Notes: generated by a model from the sequence alone, not told the origin. 64,000 bases of DNA from Desmonostoc muscorum FACHB-395 (GCF_014698035.1 NZ_JACJSF010000018.1:62001-126000); one strand, 5' to 3'. Numbered from the stretch's first letter, positions 1 to 8,608 are shown. Program-made: numbers and translations.

Positions 1-1
1 C

Positions 2-232
2 TGGCCCTTACCTCCACATTTACAAGGTTATTTTGTCAGTGGTTCAGTTAAAACTGCGACTGAAGATAAATTTGCAGAAATTCTCAGAGCAGTTCGGCCA
101 TTTACTTTATTGAGTGAAGCAAAGTTATTCTCGCTTTATAGTCAGGCAAAACAACTATATTGTTATCTTTTCTGGCTGCCAAAAATGTTACTACAAGCGA
201 TCGCTAGAATCAAACCTATCAAGGGTAACTAG
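2..232 (+). CDS. C-terminal part of an unidentified protein (cut by left edge)
   Basis: An open frame runs from the left edge to a TAG at 230-232 and encodes about 76 residues. The start lies outside the window. The piece is rich in leucine, alanine and aromatic residues and ends in a basic tail (ARIKPIKGN). It carries a HIP1 octamer in frame. I do not recognise the family; the visible part has no catalytic motif. It is transcribed towards the methyltransferase on the other strand, so the two are convergent. Confidence 0.5.
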   Translation, partial: WPLPPHLQGYFVSGSVKTATEDKFAEILRAVRPFTLLSEAKLFSLYSQAKQLYCYLFWLPKMLLQAIARIKPIKGN

Positions 233-322
233 CTTTGTATTATAAGCCATGACTGGCGACTGGCTATCTGTCGCTAGTGATGGCTTTCTCTGGATGAAAC
301 ATAGAGCTTCAATTATATTTTT

Positions 323-1090
323 TCATAGCGGTGATTTGGCGATCGCTGCCCAAACTCTATGGTGAACCTGAAGGATTGGTGTGGGAAATTTTGCTTCGAG
401 TAATGTTGCCAATTCTTGGTCAAATATTTCTACCTTTTCTGGTGTCAAGCTGGCTCCCACGCCAGCACTCGCCCGAATTCTTCCCCGCCAAGCGACCTGT
501 GTATAAGATACAAATACATCGTAAGAAAATGTGCGGATTTCTCGGAATCCAACTTCGCCAATATCCTGTAACCACAGGGGATGCAAGCCATTACCACCGG
601 CCAGATTCCACGCGGGATTATGAGCTTTGATCAGTTGTTCTGTGGCTTCGACGACATTGCCTTTTAAAGGTATCCAATCAAAATGAGCGATCGCAATTGA
701 GCCATTTTTTCTCAATATCCGAGTAACTTCCTGGACAGCACGGGGACGATCAAACCAATGCCAACATTGTCCAGCAGTGATTACATCAGCACTTGCATCT
801 GGTAACTCGGTATTTTCGGCAGTTGCGACTCGATAATCTACTTTGATTTGGGTTGATTCGCTTAACTGTCTCGCTTGTTCTAAAAGTGATGCTGATGGAT
901 CTATGCCAATTACATAAGCACCTCTATCAGCAAAACCCCGCGCTAGTGTTCCTGTTCCTGTACTAAGGTCAACAATATTCTGTCCTGGTAAACCTATACC
1001 ATATTCAGACAGTTTGTTGAATAATGAACTGGGAAAGCCAGCGCGGTGTTTTGCGTAATCAACAGCAGTTGCACCAAAATCAATTTTCAT
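323..1090 (-). CDS. Class I SAM-dependent methyltransferase (UbiE/Methyltransf_11 type)
   Basis: The 255-residue protein has the SAM-binding motif I (VDLSTGTGTLARGFADRG, about residues 40-57), the acidic end of strand 2 (VIGIDPS) and a later GQCWHWF segment typical of small-molecule methyltransferases in this superfamily. The substrate cannot be told from sequence. The length fits a stand-alone methyltransferase domain with a short C-terminal cap. It lies 34 bp downstream of an SDR gene on the same strand and may be co-transcribed with it. Family assignment is firm; specific function is unknown. Confidence 0.85.
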   Translation of the reverse strand: MKIDFGATAVDYAKHRAGFPSSLFNKLSEYGIGLPGQNIVDLSTGTGTLARGFADRGAYVIGIDPSASLLEQARQLSESTQIKVDYRVATAENTELPDASADVITAGQCWHWFDRPRAVQEVTRILRKNGSIAIAHFDWIPLKGNVVEATEQLIKAHNPAWNLAGGNGLHPLWLQDIGEVGFREIRTFSYDVFVSYTQVAWRGRIRASAGVGASLTPEKVEIFDQELATLLEAKFPTPILQVHHRVWAAIAKSPL

Positions 1091-1124
1091 ACCTGCAAAA
1101 CCATTTTTGTAACAATTGTCTAGG

Positions 1125-1814
1125 TTAGAAGTTCTCTACCCAAGGACGTAGTTCTACTTCATAAGTCCAAGCACTGCGGGGCTGGCGTAGAATACTGAGA
1201 TAAGTTTGAGCGATCGCATCTGGGTCAAGAGTACTATCAGGATTATCTACTGGATCTTGGCGAACTGCTGAACGAATTGCCCCATCAATCACGAAATGCG
1301 CCACATGAATATTCTTTGGTGCTAATTCTCTAGCAATACTCTGAGCCAAACCGCGCAGTGCAAATTTACCCATTGCAAAGGGAGCAGACTGAGCATAACC
1401 CTTAATACTCGCTGAGGCTCCAGTAAAAAATATAGCACCACCACCAAGCTGCAAAAATCTTTTGGTAGCAGCTTGAGCCACAAGAAAGCCACCATAAGCA
1501 GTTACATCTAAGGTTTTTGCCACCTCAACAGGGTCTAAATCAATAAGAGGCCCCCGCACCCGAAAACTGGGATTGTAAATAACAACATTGGGGGAACCAA
1601 TTTTATTATCAATATCAATAAATAATTGTTCTACTTCATTTGGCTTTGAGACATCAGCAGCGAAACTAACTGCGTCAATTTCCCTAGTCAATTGAGTGAG
1701 TTTTTCAATTTGACGAGCCGCTAAAGCTACGGTGAATCCTTCTTTGGCAAATAGGCGGGCTAAAGATGCACTCAGTCCACTACCTGCGCCGACAATTAAA
1801 GCTGTTGTTGCCAT
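1125..1814 (-). CDS. SDR-family protein with Phe at the catalytic Tyr position
   Basis: The 229-residue protein begins with a Rossmann nucleotide-binding motif (GAGSGLSASLA, residues 9-19) and keeps the SDR fold landmarks. In the usual YxxxK active site the tyrosine is replaced by phenylalanine: the segment reads SAPFAMGKFALRG, with the lysine retained. Some uncharacterised SDRs with a similar FALRGLAQS segment share this substitution, so it may be a subfamily trait rather than decay. Classical reductase activity is therefore doubtful. It sits upstream of the methyltransferase on the same strand, separated by 34 bp. Confidence 0.82.
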   Translation of the reverse strand: MATTALIVGAGSGLSASLARLFAKEGFTVALAARQIEKLTQLTREIDAVSFAADVSKPNEVEQLFIDIDNKIGSPNVVIYNPSFRVRGPLIDLDPVEVAKTLDVTAYGGFLVAQAATKRFLQLGGGAIFFTGASASIKGYAQSAPFAMGKFALRGLAQSIARELAPKNIHVAHFVIDGAIRSAVRQDPVDNPDSTLDPDAIAQTYLSILRQPRSAWTYEVELRPWVENF

Positions 1815-1888
1815 GTTTTAAACCTGTAGTGCTTATTCTGCCTAGCTTAGAGCTTTTCTTAATGCCATTCGATTAAAACATTCATAGA

Positions 1889-3187
1889 TTAAGAATTGAG
1901 CGTGACTGAAGATAGTTGTGAATCGCCTTTAGTGGGAGTTTGACCAATTTGCAGTACACCAACTGCGGCAATCAGACAGAGAATACCTGATAAAATAAAC
2001 GCTTGTAAATAGCTACCCGTCCAAGTTCTTAACACTCCGGCTCCGAATGCTGCTGTAGCTGCACCAAGCTGGTGTCCTGCGACAATCCAACCGAACATCA
2101 CGCCGACATTTTCTTTACCAAAAGCATTGGCAACAAGACGGACTGTCGGTGGTACGGTAGCAATCCAATCAAGTCCATAGAAGACGGCGAAAATGGAAAG
2201 TCCATAGAAGGAAAAGTTGAAACTGAAGGGTAAGAAAATCAAAGATAAACCCCGCAGTCCGTAGTACCAGCACAATAAGTAGCGATTGTTCCATCTGTCG
2301 GATAGCCAACCGGACATAGTAGTTCCAAAAAAATCAAATAGCCCCATGATTGCCAAAAGACCCGCAGCTTTGACTTCAGGAATACCGTGGTCAATACAAG
2401 CGGGAATCAGATGAGTTCCAATTAACCCATTTGTGCTAGCGCCACAGATAAAAAAGCTACCAAATAACAGCCAGAAGTCGCGTTTACGCATTCCCAGCCA
2501 AAGGGCATTGAGGGTAGAGGCGATGGAATTTGCTCTAGGCTGTGATATTTCTACAGTTTCGCTGTTGTCGCCAAAGGGTCGCAAACCGACATCTGCCGGA
2601 CGATCGCGCATAAAGGCTGCGATCACTGGAATAATTAAAAGTGCTGCACCAGTCAGAGCTAAAGCCGCAGTTCGCCATCCAAAGCGATCGGCTACTGAAG
2701 CCAGCATGGGCAAAAACACCAGTTGTCCTGTGGCTGTACTGGCGGTTAAGATGCCGAGAACTAAACCCCGCTTCTCAGAAAACCAGCGATTGACAACAAT
2801 AGCGCCCAAAACCAGGGCGATAACTCCGCTACCAGAACCGACAACTACACCCCACAGCAAAACTAGCTGCCAAGATGCTGACATCAAAGTAGTTAAACCG
2901 ACCCCAAGAGCAATCACAGCAAGGGAGAACACCATCATCCGGCGAATGCCGATCCGCTCCATAACTGTGGCGGCAAAAGGGCCAATCAACCCGTAAAGTA
3001 CTAAGTTAATGGAGATTGCCAAAGATATAGTTGCTCTACTCCAGCCAAACTCTTGTTCGAGAGGCACTATAAAAACTCCGGGAGCAGAGCGAATTCCGGC
3101 TGCAACGAGTAAGGCTAAGAATGTTAAGCCAGCCACGATCCAGCCATAGTGGAAGGAACGACGCGCTAGGAAGGAGGCTAGGGACAT
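1889..3187 (-). CDS. MFS transporter (oxalate/formate- or monocarboxylate-type)
   Basis: This 432-residue membrane protein has about twelve hydrophobic segments and MFS landmarks, including PGVFIVPLEQEFGWSRATIS near the N-terminus and GWLSDRWNNR between domains. It resembles the oxalate/formate antiporter-like branch; the substrate is unknown. I place the start at MSLASFLARRSFHYGW (ATG at 3187), where similarity to MFS proteins begins. The frame stays open for 99 more codons upstream, but they are low-complexity heptapeptides encoded by a 21-bp tandem array plus a proline/leucine linker, so that extension is probably not translated. Confidence 0.85.
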   Translation of the reverse strand: MSLASFLARRSFHYGWIVAGLTFLALLVAAGIRSAPGVFIVPLEQEFGWSRATISLAISINLVLYGLIGPFAATVMERIGIRRMMVFSLAVIALGVGLTTLMSASWQLVLLWGVVVGSGSGVIALVLGAIVVNRWFSEKRGLVLGILTASTATGQLVFLPMLASVADRFGWRTAALALTGAALLIIPVIAAFMRDRPADVGLRPFGDNSETVEISQPRANSIASTLNALWLGMRKRDFWLLFGSFFICGASTNGLIGTHLIPACIDHGIPEVKAAGLLAIMGLFDFFGTTMSGWLSDRWNNRYLLCWYYGLRGLSLIFLPFSFNFSFYGLSIFAVFYGLDWIATVPPTVRLVANAFGKENVGVMFGWIVAGHQLGAATAAFGAGVLRTWTGSYLQAFILSGILCLIAAVGVLQIGQTPTKGDSQLSSVTLNS

Positions 3188-3240
3188 GAGTAGTGGGTGG
3201 GGAGTGGGGAGCAGGGGAGGCAGAGGGAGCAGGTTCAAAA

Positions 3241-3471
3241 ACTCATTCACGAGTATAAAAGACTCGTCGGCGAGTATAAAAGACTCATTCACGACTATCA
3301 AAGACTCGTCGGCGAGTATAAAAGACTCGTTAGCGAGTATAAAAGACTCGTTGGCGAGTATCAAAAACTCATTCACGAGTATAAAAGACTCGTCAGCGAG
3401 TATAAAAGACTCATTCACGACTATCAAAGACTCGTCGGCGAGTATAAAAGACTCGTTAGCGAGTATAAAAG
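3241..3471. repeat. 21-bp tandem array 1 (11 units, with a 6-unit higher-order repeat)
   Basis: Eleven consecutive 21-bp units follow the pattern ACTCGTCGGCGAGTATAAAA plus G. Most units contain the short inverted repeat ACTCG...CGAGT. Units 1-5 recur almost unchanged as units 7-11, so a 126-bp block was itself duplicated. Because 21 is a multiple of 3, several frames stay open and spell heptapeptide repeats on both strands. The array lies just upstream of the MFS start codon, between it and the nitroreductase gene. Confidence 0.95.
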
Positions 3472-3501
3472 ACTCATTCCCCATTCCCCATTTAGGGAAA
3501 G

Positions 3502-4167
3502 TTACCCTGCATAAGGATTACCAATTCTATCCACAGAGACGTTAGAGGAGAATGGTAAACGACCTGGATTTAAGCGTGGTTCGGCTGCATAGCCAACAGG
3601 AACAACAACGGCGATCGCTAAATCTGGATTATCGCCAGCACCAATCACTTGTTTTACCTGATCCTCAACCCAACCGTTCATAAAACAAGTGGATAATCCC
3701 AAACTTTCTGCTGCTAACACCAAGTGAGTAGCGGCAATAATGGCATCTTTGATTGCATATTCGCGTCGCTTGTCGCCTAACCCAGCTTGAAATTGTGGGA
3801 TGGCGCTTTTAAAGTAGTTTACCGTGCCTTCATTCCATGCTCCAGTTCCGGCCGCTTGCTCTAGAATTGGAAGCAAGTTTTGTTCGCCTGCGTTAGGATC
3901 GGCAGCAAATACAAAGGTTACAGGTGCTTGGACAATTTGCTGTTGATTCCACGATGCTGCTGATAATGCTGCCTTTTGCGCCTCATCTTGCACAAGAATA
4001 ATTTGCCAGGACTGGATATTAAAGCTGCTGGGCGCTGCCACGGTCAATTCTACCAGTTGCTTAAGTAGTTCTGGGGCAATGGGGTCTGTTGTAAAAGTTT
4101 TGATTGAACGACGTTGAGCGATCGCACTGGGTACATCTAAAGCTTGAGTTTGGGTGATGGAACTCAT
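3502..4167 (-). CDS. Nitroreductase family protein
   Basis: The 221-residue protein has the FMN-contacting N-terminal motif AQRRSIKTF (about residues 17-25), the AAPSSFNIQSWQ segment and a late EPRLNPGRLPF tail, all typical of nitroreductase/NAD(P)H:FMN oxidoreductases. It probably reduces nitroaromatics or quinones with a bound FMN in the cytosol; the natural substrate is unknown. An AGGAGA ribosome site lies upstream of the ATG at 4167. It neighbours an old-yellow-enzyme reductase and SDR genes, giving a cluster of flavin- or NAD(P)H-dependent reductases. Confidence 0.88.
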   Translation of the reverse strand: MSSITQTQALDVPSAIAQRRSIKTFTTDPIAPELLKQLVELTVAAPSSFNIQSWQIILVQDEAQKAALSAASWNQQQIVQAPVTFVFAADPNAGEQNLLPILEQAAGTGAWNEGTVNYFKSAIPQFQAGLGDKRREYAIKDAIIAATHLVLAAESLGLSTCFMNGWVEDQVKQVIGAGDNPDLAIAVVVPVGYAAEPRLNPGRLPFSSNVSVDRIGNPYAG

Positions 4168-4504
4168 GAGATTCTCCTGATAGTTGAATTATGACCAAAT
4201 AATTCGTAATTCCTAATTAGGATACAAATGAATCTATTTATTCATGAAACAAAAATAAAAATTATTCCTTGTTTCCGAACAAAAGTCAGAATTACGAATT
4301 ACGAACTTGTACTGAGCTTGTCTTGAGCGTAGTCGTTGGCGCAGCCTCTCGCAGAGAAGTATTTCCGGATTTCTCACGCATAGTGTAGGCAGAGGAGTGT
4401 GGGGAGTGTGGGAAGTGTGGGGAGTTGTGCGGGGTCAGATTTCTTCCCCATCCTCCCACACCTCCCACACTCCTTGATTTCTCACAAGTGAGAAATCAAG
4501 GGTA
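4168..4504. other. Intergenic stretch with small dispersed repeats
   Basis: About 340 bp without a gene. It holds a Nostoc-type dispersed repeat around 4325-4365, GTGTGGGGA-like minisatellite sequence at about 4398-4425 with an inverted counterpart (TCCCACACCTCCCACAC) at 4453-4471, and a palindrome at its end. Confidence 0.6.
4473..4500. terminator. 28-bp palindrome next to the stop of the ene-reductase gene
   Basis: Two 13-nt arms (CTTGATTTCTCAC and its complement) are separated by AA, 4 bp beyond the stop of the minus-strand reductase. The hairpin could end that transcript, but there is no U-tract, so a role as a dispersed palindrome is equally possible. Confidence 0.45.
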
Positions 4505-5617
4505 TTACGCCTGAGCTACTGCCTCATTAGTAGCCGACCAAAATGGATAGTCTGTATATCCTTGTTCACCGCCACCATAAAAGGTTGCTTGATTTGCTTC
4601 ATTTAATGGTGCATTTAAAGCCAAGCGTCGAGGTAAATCTGGGTTTGATATAAATAATGTGCCAAAGGCAACTAAATCTGCTGCTTTGTTTGCCAGCACT
4701 GCATCACCTTTTTCACGGGTATAACCACCATTGACGATGAGTGTACCTGTAAAGCGATCGCGGATATGACTCGTGGGTACAATTATCCCGCCATGTCTGA
4801 TGTCTGCTTCTGTTGCTTCATAAATATGCAGATATGCCAAGTTAAACTGGTTCAACGCTTGAGCCGCATAACCAAATGTCTCTAGCGGATTGGAGTCACC
4901 GATATCGTTAAAAGTCCCACTGGGAGAGAAACGTACCCCAACTCGGTTAGAATCCCACACACTAGTTACCGCCTCTGTCACTTCCAACAAGAATCGGGCG
5001 CGATTCTCAATGGAACCCCCATATTTATCTGTACGTTGATTGGTGCGATCGCGGAGAAATTGATCTATTAAATAACCATTTGCTGAGTGAATTTCTACCC
5101 CATCAAACCCAGCCGCTAGAGCATTTGCCGCTCCCTGACGGTACTGTTCTACTATCTGCGGTATTTCTGAAGTTTCTAAAGCACGAGGAATAACATAAGG
5201 TTTTGGTCCCTCATAAGTTGATGCCTCACCTTTAGGAGCAATGGCAGAAGGTGCCACAGGTAAAGCTCCATTTGGTTGTAAGTCAGGATGGGAAATCCTG
5301 CCTACGTGCCATAGTTGCAGGAAAATTCTTCCTCCCTCCTGATGTACGGCATCAGTTACTAATTTCCATCCTTCTATCTGTTCTGACGAATGAATTCCTG
5401 GTGTAGCAGGATAGCCCTGTCCTTCAGGAGTTATCTGTGCTGCTTCAGAAATAATCAGTCCGGCGGAAGCACGTTGAGCGTAGTAAGTAGCATTCAGTTC
5501 GTATGGTACATTTCCCTCACTGGCTCGGTTTCGGGTTAAGGGTGCCATCACAATCCGATTAGGGAGTTCCAAATTACCTAATTGGTAAGAAGAGAATAAG
5601 TTGATATCACTAGTCAT
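4505..5617 (-). CDS. Old-yellow-enzyme family alkene reductase (NemA-like)
   Basis: The 370-residue protein is an FMN-dependent (beta/alpha)8 oxidoreductase. It shows NRIVMAPLTRNRA near the start, LQLWHVGRISHP, the HSANGYLIDQFLRD active-site segment (His/Asn pair that binds the substrate carbonyl) and RTDKYGGSIENR. These enzymes reduce activated C=C bonds or nitro groups with NAD(P)H. The start is the ATG of MTSDINLF at 5617, preceded by GGAG at suitable spacing; an upstream in-frame ATG at 5644 lacks such a site. The C-terminus FWSATNEAVAQA looks intact. Confidence 0.9.
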   Translation of the reverse strand: MTSDINLFSSYQLGNLELPNRIVMAPLTRNRASEGNVPYELNATYYAQRASAGLIISEAAQITPEGQGYPATPGIHSSEQIEGWKLVTDAVHQEGGRIFLQLWHVGRISHPDLQPNGALPVAPSAIAPKGEASTYEGPKPYVIPRALETSEIPQIVEQYRQGAANALAAGFDGVEIHSANGYLIDQFLRDRTNQRTDKYGGSIENRARFLLEVTEAVTSVWDSNRVGVRFSPSGTFNDIGDSNPLETFGYAAQALNQFNLAYLHIYEATEADIRHGGIIVPTSHIRDRFTGTLIVNGGYTREKGDAVLANKAADLVAFGTLFISNPDLPRRLALNAPLNEANQATFYGGGEQGYTDYPFWSATNEAVAQA

Positions 5618-5888
5618 GTTATTTTGCTCCAATTCAAAATTCAAAGTTCAAAATTCAGAACTCCATAGCTCGGAGATAAGGACGGGGCTATGCTATTCTC
5701 ATTTGGCCCGCCTCACAATAAATTCTCAGTCTAATAGCGAAAGTCTCTAAAGACCACTAAGAAAAGGTTATTGTCGATTTTAAGGTACTCAAAAACTTTA
5801 GTTATGGGCGGTTGATTTCTAGAAAGAAATAGTCTTGAAAACAAGAAAAAAGTCTTCCCAATACCCAATTTTGTATACAGTTCATTCA

Positions 5889-6683
5889 CTAAACAATCGA
5901 CCGAATAACACCACCATCTACCCGCAAAGCTGCACCATTAGTTGCTGAAGCTACGGGACTAGAAAGGTAAACTACGATCGCTGCTACTTCTTCATTAGTT
6001 GCAAAGCGTTTGATTAGGGAACTTGGACGCACATTTTGAAAAAATTCAGCCTCAACTTCTGCTGGACTAATACCACGTTCCTGCGCCAGGTTGATAATAA
6101 ACTCTTCAACTCCTTCTGAACGAGTTGGCCCTGGTAGAACAGAGTTTACTGTAACTCCAGTCCCCACAGTCATTTCTGCTAGACCTCTGGCAATAGCAAG
6201 CTGCGCTGTCTTAGTTGTGCCATAGTGAATCATTTCCACTGGGATCTGAATCGCAGATTCGCTGGAGATAAAGATTATCCGCCCCCAGTTTTGCTCTAGC
6301 TGCTTTTGCAGATATTGCCGACTCAAACGGACTCCACTGAGAACGTTAACCTGAAATATGTTTAACCAGTCTTCATCTGTAATATCAAAGAAGGTTTTTG
6401 GCTCATAAATACCCACATTGTTAATGAGGATATCAACGTGAGGAACTTTTTGAAAGAGTTGCTCTACCCCTGATGCAGTACTTGTGTCAGCAACAACACC
6501 AGAAACTTTCGCGTCTGGTGTACTTTGTTGAATTTTAGCGATCGCTTGGGCTACTCTTTCCTCAGATCGACCGTTGACAATCACTGATGCACCTTCTTGA
6601 GCTAGAGCTTGGGCGATCGCCAAACCAATACCTGCGGTTGAGCCACTAACTAGCGCGGATTTACCATGCAATTTCAAGTCCAT
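5889..6683 (-). CDS. Classical SDR oxidoreductase
   Basis: This 264-residue protein has all classical SDR motifs: the cofactor loop SGSTAGIG (about residues 13-20), NNVG, the catalytic serine in FISSES and YGTTK as the catalytic Tyr/Lys. VLPGPTRSEG follows the active site as expected. It should be an NAD(P)-dependent alcohol/ketone oxidoreductase of unknown substrate. Unlike the SDR at 1125-1814, its catalytic tetrad is intact. It stands alone, with a repeat palindrome upstream. Confidence 0.9.
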   Translation of the reverse strand: MDLKLHGKSALVSGSTAGIGLAIAQALAQEGASVIVNGRSEERVAQAIAKIQQSTPDAKVSGVVADTSTASGVEQLFQKVPHVDILINNVGIYEPKTFFDITDEDWLNIFQVNVLSGVRLSRQYLQKQLEQNWGRIIFISSESAIQIPVEMIHYGTTKTAQLAIARGLAEMTVGTGVTVNSVLPGPTRSEGVEEFIINLAQERGISPAEVEAEFFQNVRPSSLIKRFATNEEVAAIVVYLSSPVASATNGAALRVDGGVIRSIV

Positions 6684-6740
6684 TTTGCTCTTTCCCCATT
6701 AGTTGAGACAGAATTCAGGAGTCAGAAGTCAAGAGTGGGG

Positions 6741-6764
6741 AGAGACGTGATTAATCGCGTCTGT
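6741..6764. repeat. Dispersed palindrome, copy with one diverged arm
   Basis: AGAGACGTGATTAATCGCGT is an imperfect copy of the GTAGAGACGCGAT palindrome found perfect at 24467-24494 and in part at 19737-19760. It lies between the SDR and thioredoxin genes. Confidence 0.6.
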
Positions 6765-6848
6765 ACAGGAGTCAGGTTTATTCTGACTCCTGTCTCCCTT
6801 GATTAGAGAAGACTGCAAACTAAATGCGTCTCATAACAGTACCTAGAT

Positions 6849-7172
6849 TTAAAGATGCTGTGCTAAGGTCTTATTCAAGGTGGTTTTTGGAACTGCCCCT
6901 ACGACAGTATCGACCTGCCGACCTCCCTTAAAAACCATCAGCGTCGGAATGCTGCGAATTCCATAATGGCTGGCGACAGTAGGATTCTGATCTGTGTTCA
7001 GCTTCACAAATTTCACCTGTCCTTCGTATTCCGCAGCAACTTCATCGACTACTGGGCCTACCATCCGGCAAGGGCCGCACCACGGGGCCCAAAAGTCTAC
7101 TAAGACCGGAATCTCACTTTCTAAGACTTCTTGCTTGAATGTGGCTTCTGTGACATTTGTAATGGATGACAT
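6849..7172 (-). CDS. trxA: Thioredoxin
   Basis: The 107-residue protein is a full-length single-domain thioredoxin with the active site WCGPC at residues 31-35 and the cis-proline segment [12 protein letters not shown]. It reduces target disulfides in the cytosol, supplied by thioredoxin reductase. An AGGAAGG ribosome site precedes the ATG. It is divergent from an ArsR-type regulator, and a perfect 17-bp palindrome lies between them, suggesting control by that regulator. Confidence 0.95.
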   Translation of the reverse strand: MSSITNVTEATFKQEVLESEIPVLVDFWAPWCGPCRMVGPVVDEVAAEYEGQVKFVKLNTDQNPTVASHYGIRSIPTLMVFKGGRQVDTVVGAVPKTTLNKTLAQHL

Positions 7173-7198
7173 AAATTGCCTTCCTAGTTAATTCTATA

Positions 7199-7215
7199 AT
7201 TCGATAATATCGAAT
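7199..7215. promoter_or_regulatory. Palindromic operator candidate between trxA and the ArsR gene
   Basis: ATTCGATA-A-TATCGAAT is a perfect inverted repeat with 8-nt arms and one central base. It sits midway in the 80-bp divergent intergenic region. ArsR/SmtB proteins bind AT-rich imperfect palindromes near their own promoters, so this is a likely operator for the neighbouring regulator and possibly for trxA. The binding partner is inferred. Confidence 0.65.
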
Positions 7216-7252
7216 AATAAAAATATATGCCACTTGATGAGATAATGCAACT

Positions 7253-7603
7253 ATGAGATTTCTTTATCATCCAGATAGAAAAAATATTTCTTTACCGGGA
7301 GTGCTGTATGCATTGGGCGATCCAGTGCGGCTAGAGATTGTGCGACTGCTGGCGACAGAGGGGGAACAATGCTGTGCCAAGTTTGATTTTGCGATCGCAA
7401 AGTCTACTATGTCCAATCATTTTAAGATTTTGCGGGAGTCTGGGATAGTCTTTACACGTAAAGAAGGGACACATCACATCAACATACTGCGGCGTGAAGA
7501 TTTAGAGATGCTGTTTCCAGGGTTGCTGGATGCAGTATTAAAAGCCGCTCAACCATTGCCTGTTAGTCCTGCGAGTGATAAACAAACAGCTTCAAGGATT
7601 TAG
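7253..7603 (+). CDS. ArsR-family winged-helix transcriptional regulator
   Basis: The 116-residue protein has a winged helix-turn-helix: LGDPVRLEIVRLL is the entry helix, SKST/KSTMSNHFKILRESGIV is the recognition region, and TRKEGTHHINILRRED is the wing. A CC pair sits in the segment EGEQCCAKFD, before the recognition helix, and could sense metals or redox state, though it is not the classical ArsR ELCVCDL box. The gene is divergent from trxA over a shared palindrome, which hints at a thiol- or redox-linked circuit. Confidence 0.85.
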   Translation: MRFLYHPDRKNISLPGVLYALGDPVRLEIVRLLATEGEQCCAKFDFAIAKSTMSNHFKILRESGIVFTRKEGTHHINILRREDLEMLFPGLLDAVLKAAQPLPVSPASDKQTASRI

Positions 7604-7750
7604 GAATGGGGAATGGGGAATGGAGAATGGAGAATGGGGCGATCGCTAATCCTTACTCCAGCGCAATAGCATTGGATGCAGAGGTTTGAAAGCTACAATT
7701 ATGATATAGTCACATATTCTTAAGAGTGCAAAATAGCAACAAAAGCACCA

Positions 7751-8131
7751 ATGGCAGAATTCACCATTCAAATTCCCGATGAACTAGCTCAACGTTTAGA
7801 ACCTCTGCAAAATCGCTTACCCGAATTGCTTTGGCGATTACTAGACGTTGTTAATCTACCAACAAATATTCAGGCAACAGGTAATCCTGAAACTACAAAT
7901 ATTCCGGCAGTTTATCAAGAAGTTATTGATTTTTTAATTAAGGGGCCAAAACCAGAAGAAATTATTAATTTTAAAGTTTCATTTCAATCTCAAACACGCC
8001 TACAAGAATTACTAGAAAAAAATCGCTCTGCAACACTCAGTCAAATGGAATTAGCAGAATTAGATGTTTACGAGCAGCTAGAGCAAATGATGATTTTATT
8101 AAAAGCACGAGCTTATTCTGCAATCAGTTAA
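7751..8131 (+). CDS. Conserved small protein paired with HNH endonuclease
   Basis: This 126-residue protein starts MAEFTIQIPDELAQRLEPLQNRLPELLWRLL, resembling the opening of small cyanobacterial proteins that carry a ribbon-helix-helix-like or antitoxin-like N-terminus. The C-terminal half is helical and glutamate-rich (QMELAELDVYEQLEQMMILL). It ends one base before the ATG of the HNH gene, so the two are almost certainly translated together. I do not know the function; an accessory or antitoxin role towards the HNH protein is only a hypothesis. Confidence 0.75.
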   Translation: MAEFTIQIPDELAQRLEPLQNRLPELLWRLLDVVNLPTNIQATGNPETTNIPAVYQEVIDFLIKGPKPEEIINFKVSFQSQTRLQELLEKNRSATLSQMELAELDVYEQLEQMMILLKARAYSAIS

Positions 8132-8132
8132 C

Positions 8133-8546
8133 ATGACTTCTAATTCGATTTCTGTGGAACTCCGTAGGTTAGTTATCCAGAGGGCTTCAGCACGCTGTGA
8201 ATATTGCCGAATCCATCAAAACTTTTCTATTTATACCCATGAAGTAGACCATATTATTGCCGTCAAACATGGGGGTGAAACTACTGCTGAGAATTTAGCA
8301 CTTTCATGTTTATCTTGTAACCGTCATAAAGGCTCTGATTTCGCTACTATAGACCAACGTACTCAAGAAATTGTCCCATTGTTTAATCCGCGTCGCCTGG
8401 TTTGGGATGAACATTTTTATCTTGAAAATGCCAGGATAGAAGGAAAAACTCAGATTGGTCAAGGGACTGCAAGGTTACTTCAATTTAATCTTCCCAATCG
8501 GGTTCTTTCTCGACAAGTGTTGATAAGTCAAGGACAATACCCGTAG
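8133..8546 (+). CDS. HNH endonuclease
   Basis: The 137-residue protein contains a complete HNH domain: zinc ligands CEYC (about residues 22-25) and CLSC, the core EVDHIIAVKHGG, a conserved asparagine in ENLALSC, and the final histidine in CNRHKG. Such proteins are small metal-dependent DNases with diverse roles. The C-terminal part (NPRRLVWDEHFYLENA) recurs in many cyanobacterial HNH proteins of this size. It is tightly coupled to the preceding small gene. Whether it is a defence nuclease, a homing-type nuclease or something else cannot be decided here. Confidence 0.88.
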   Translation: MTSNSISVELRRLVIQRASARCEYCRIHQNFSIYTHEVDHIIAVKHGGETTAENLALSCLSCNRHKGSDFATIDQRTQEIVPLFNPRRLVWDEHFYLENARIEGKTQIGQGTARLLQFNLPNRVLSRQVLISQGQYP

Positions 8547-8608
8547 ATATAAGATTAAGTCCAATTATGCTCCCAGAGCAATAGGGAATTTAGTAAACTT
8601 AAGAAATT

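Noticed and set aside
3186..3545. Two plus-strand frames with heptapeptide repeats (KDSSASI and EYKRLV types)
   Set aside because: They are generated by the 21-bp array, which keeps several frames open at once; no ribosome site or non-repeat domain.
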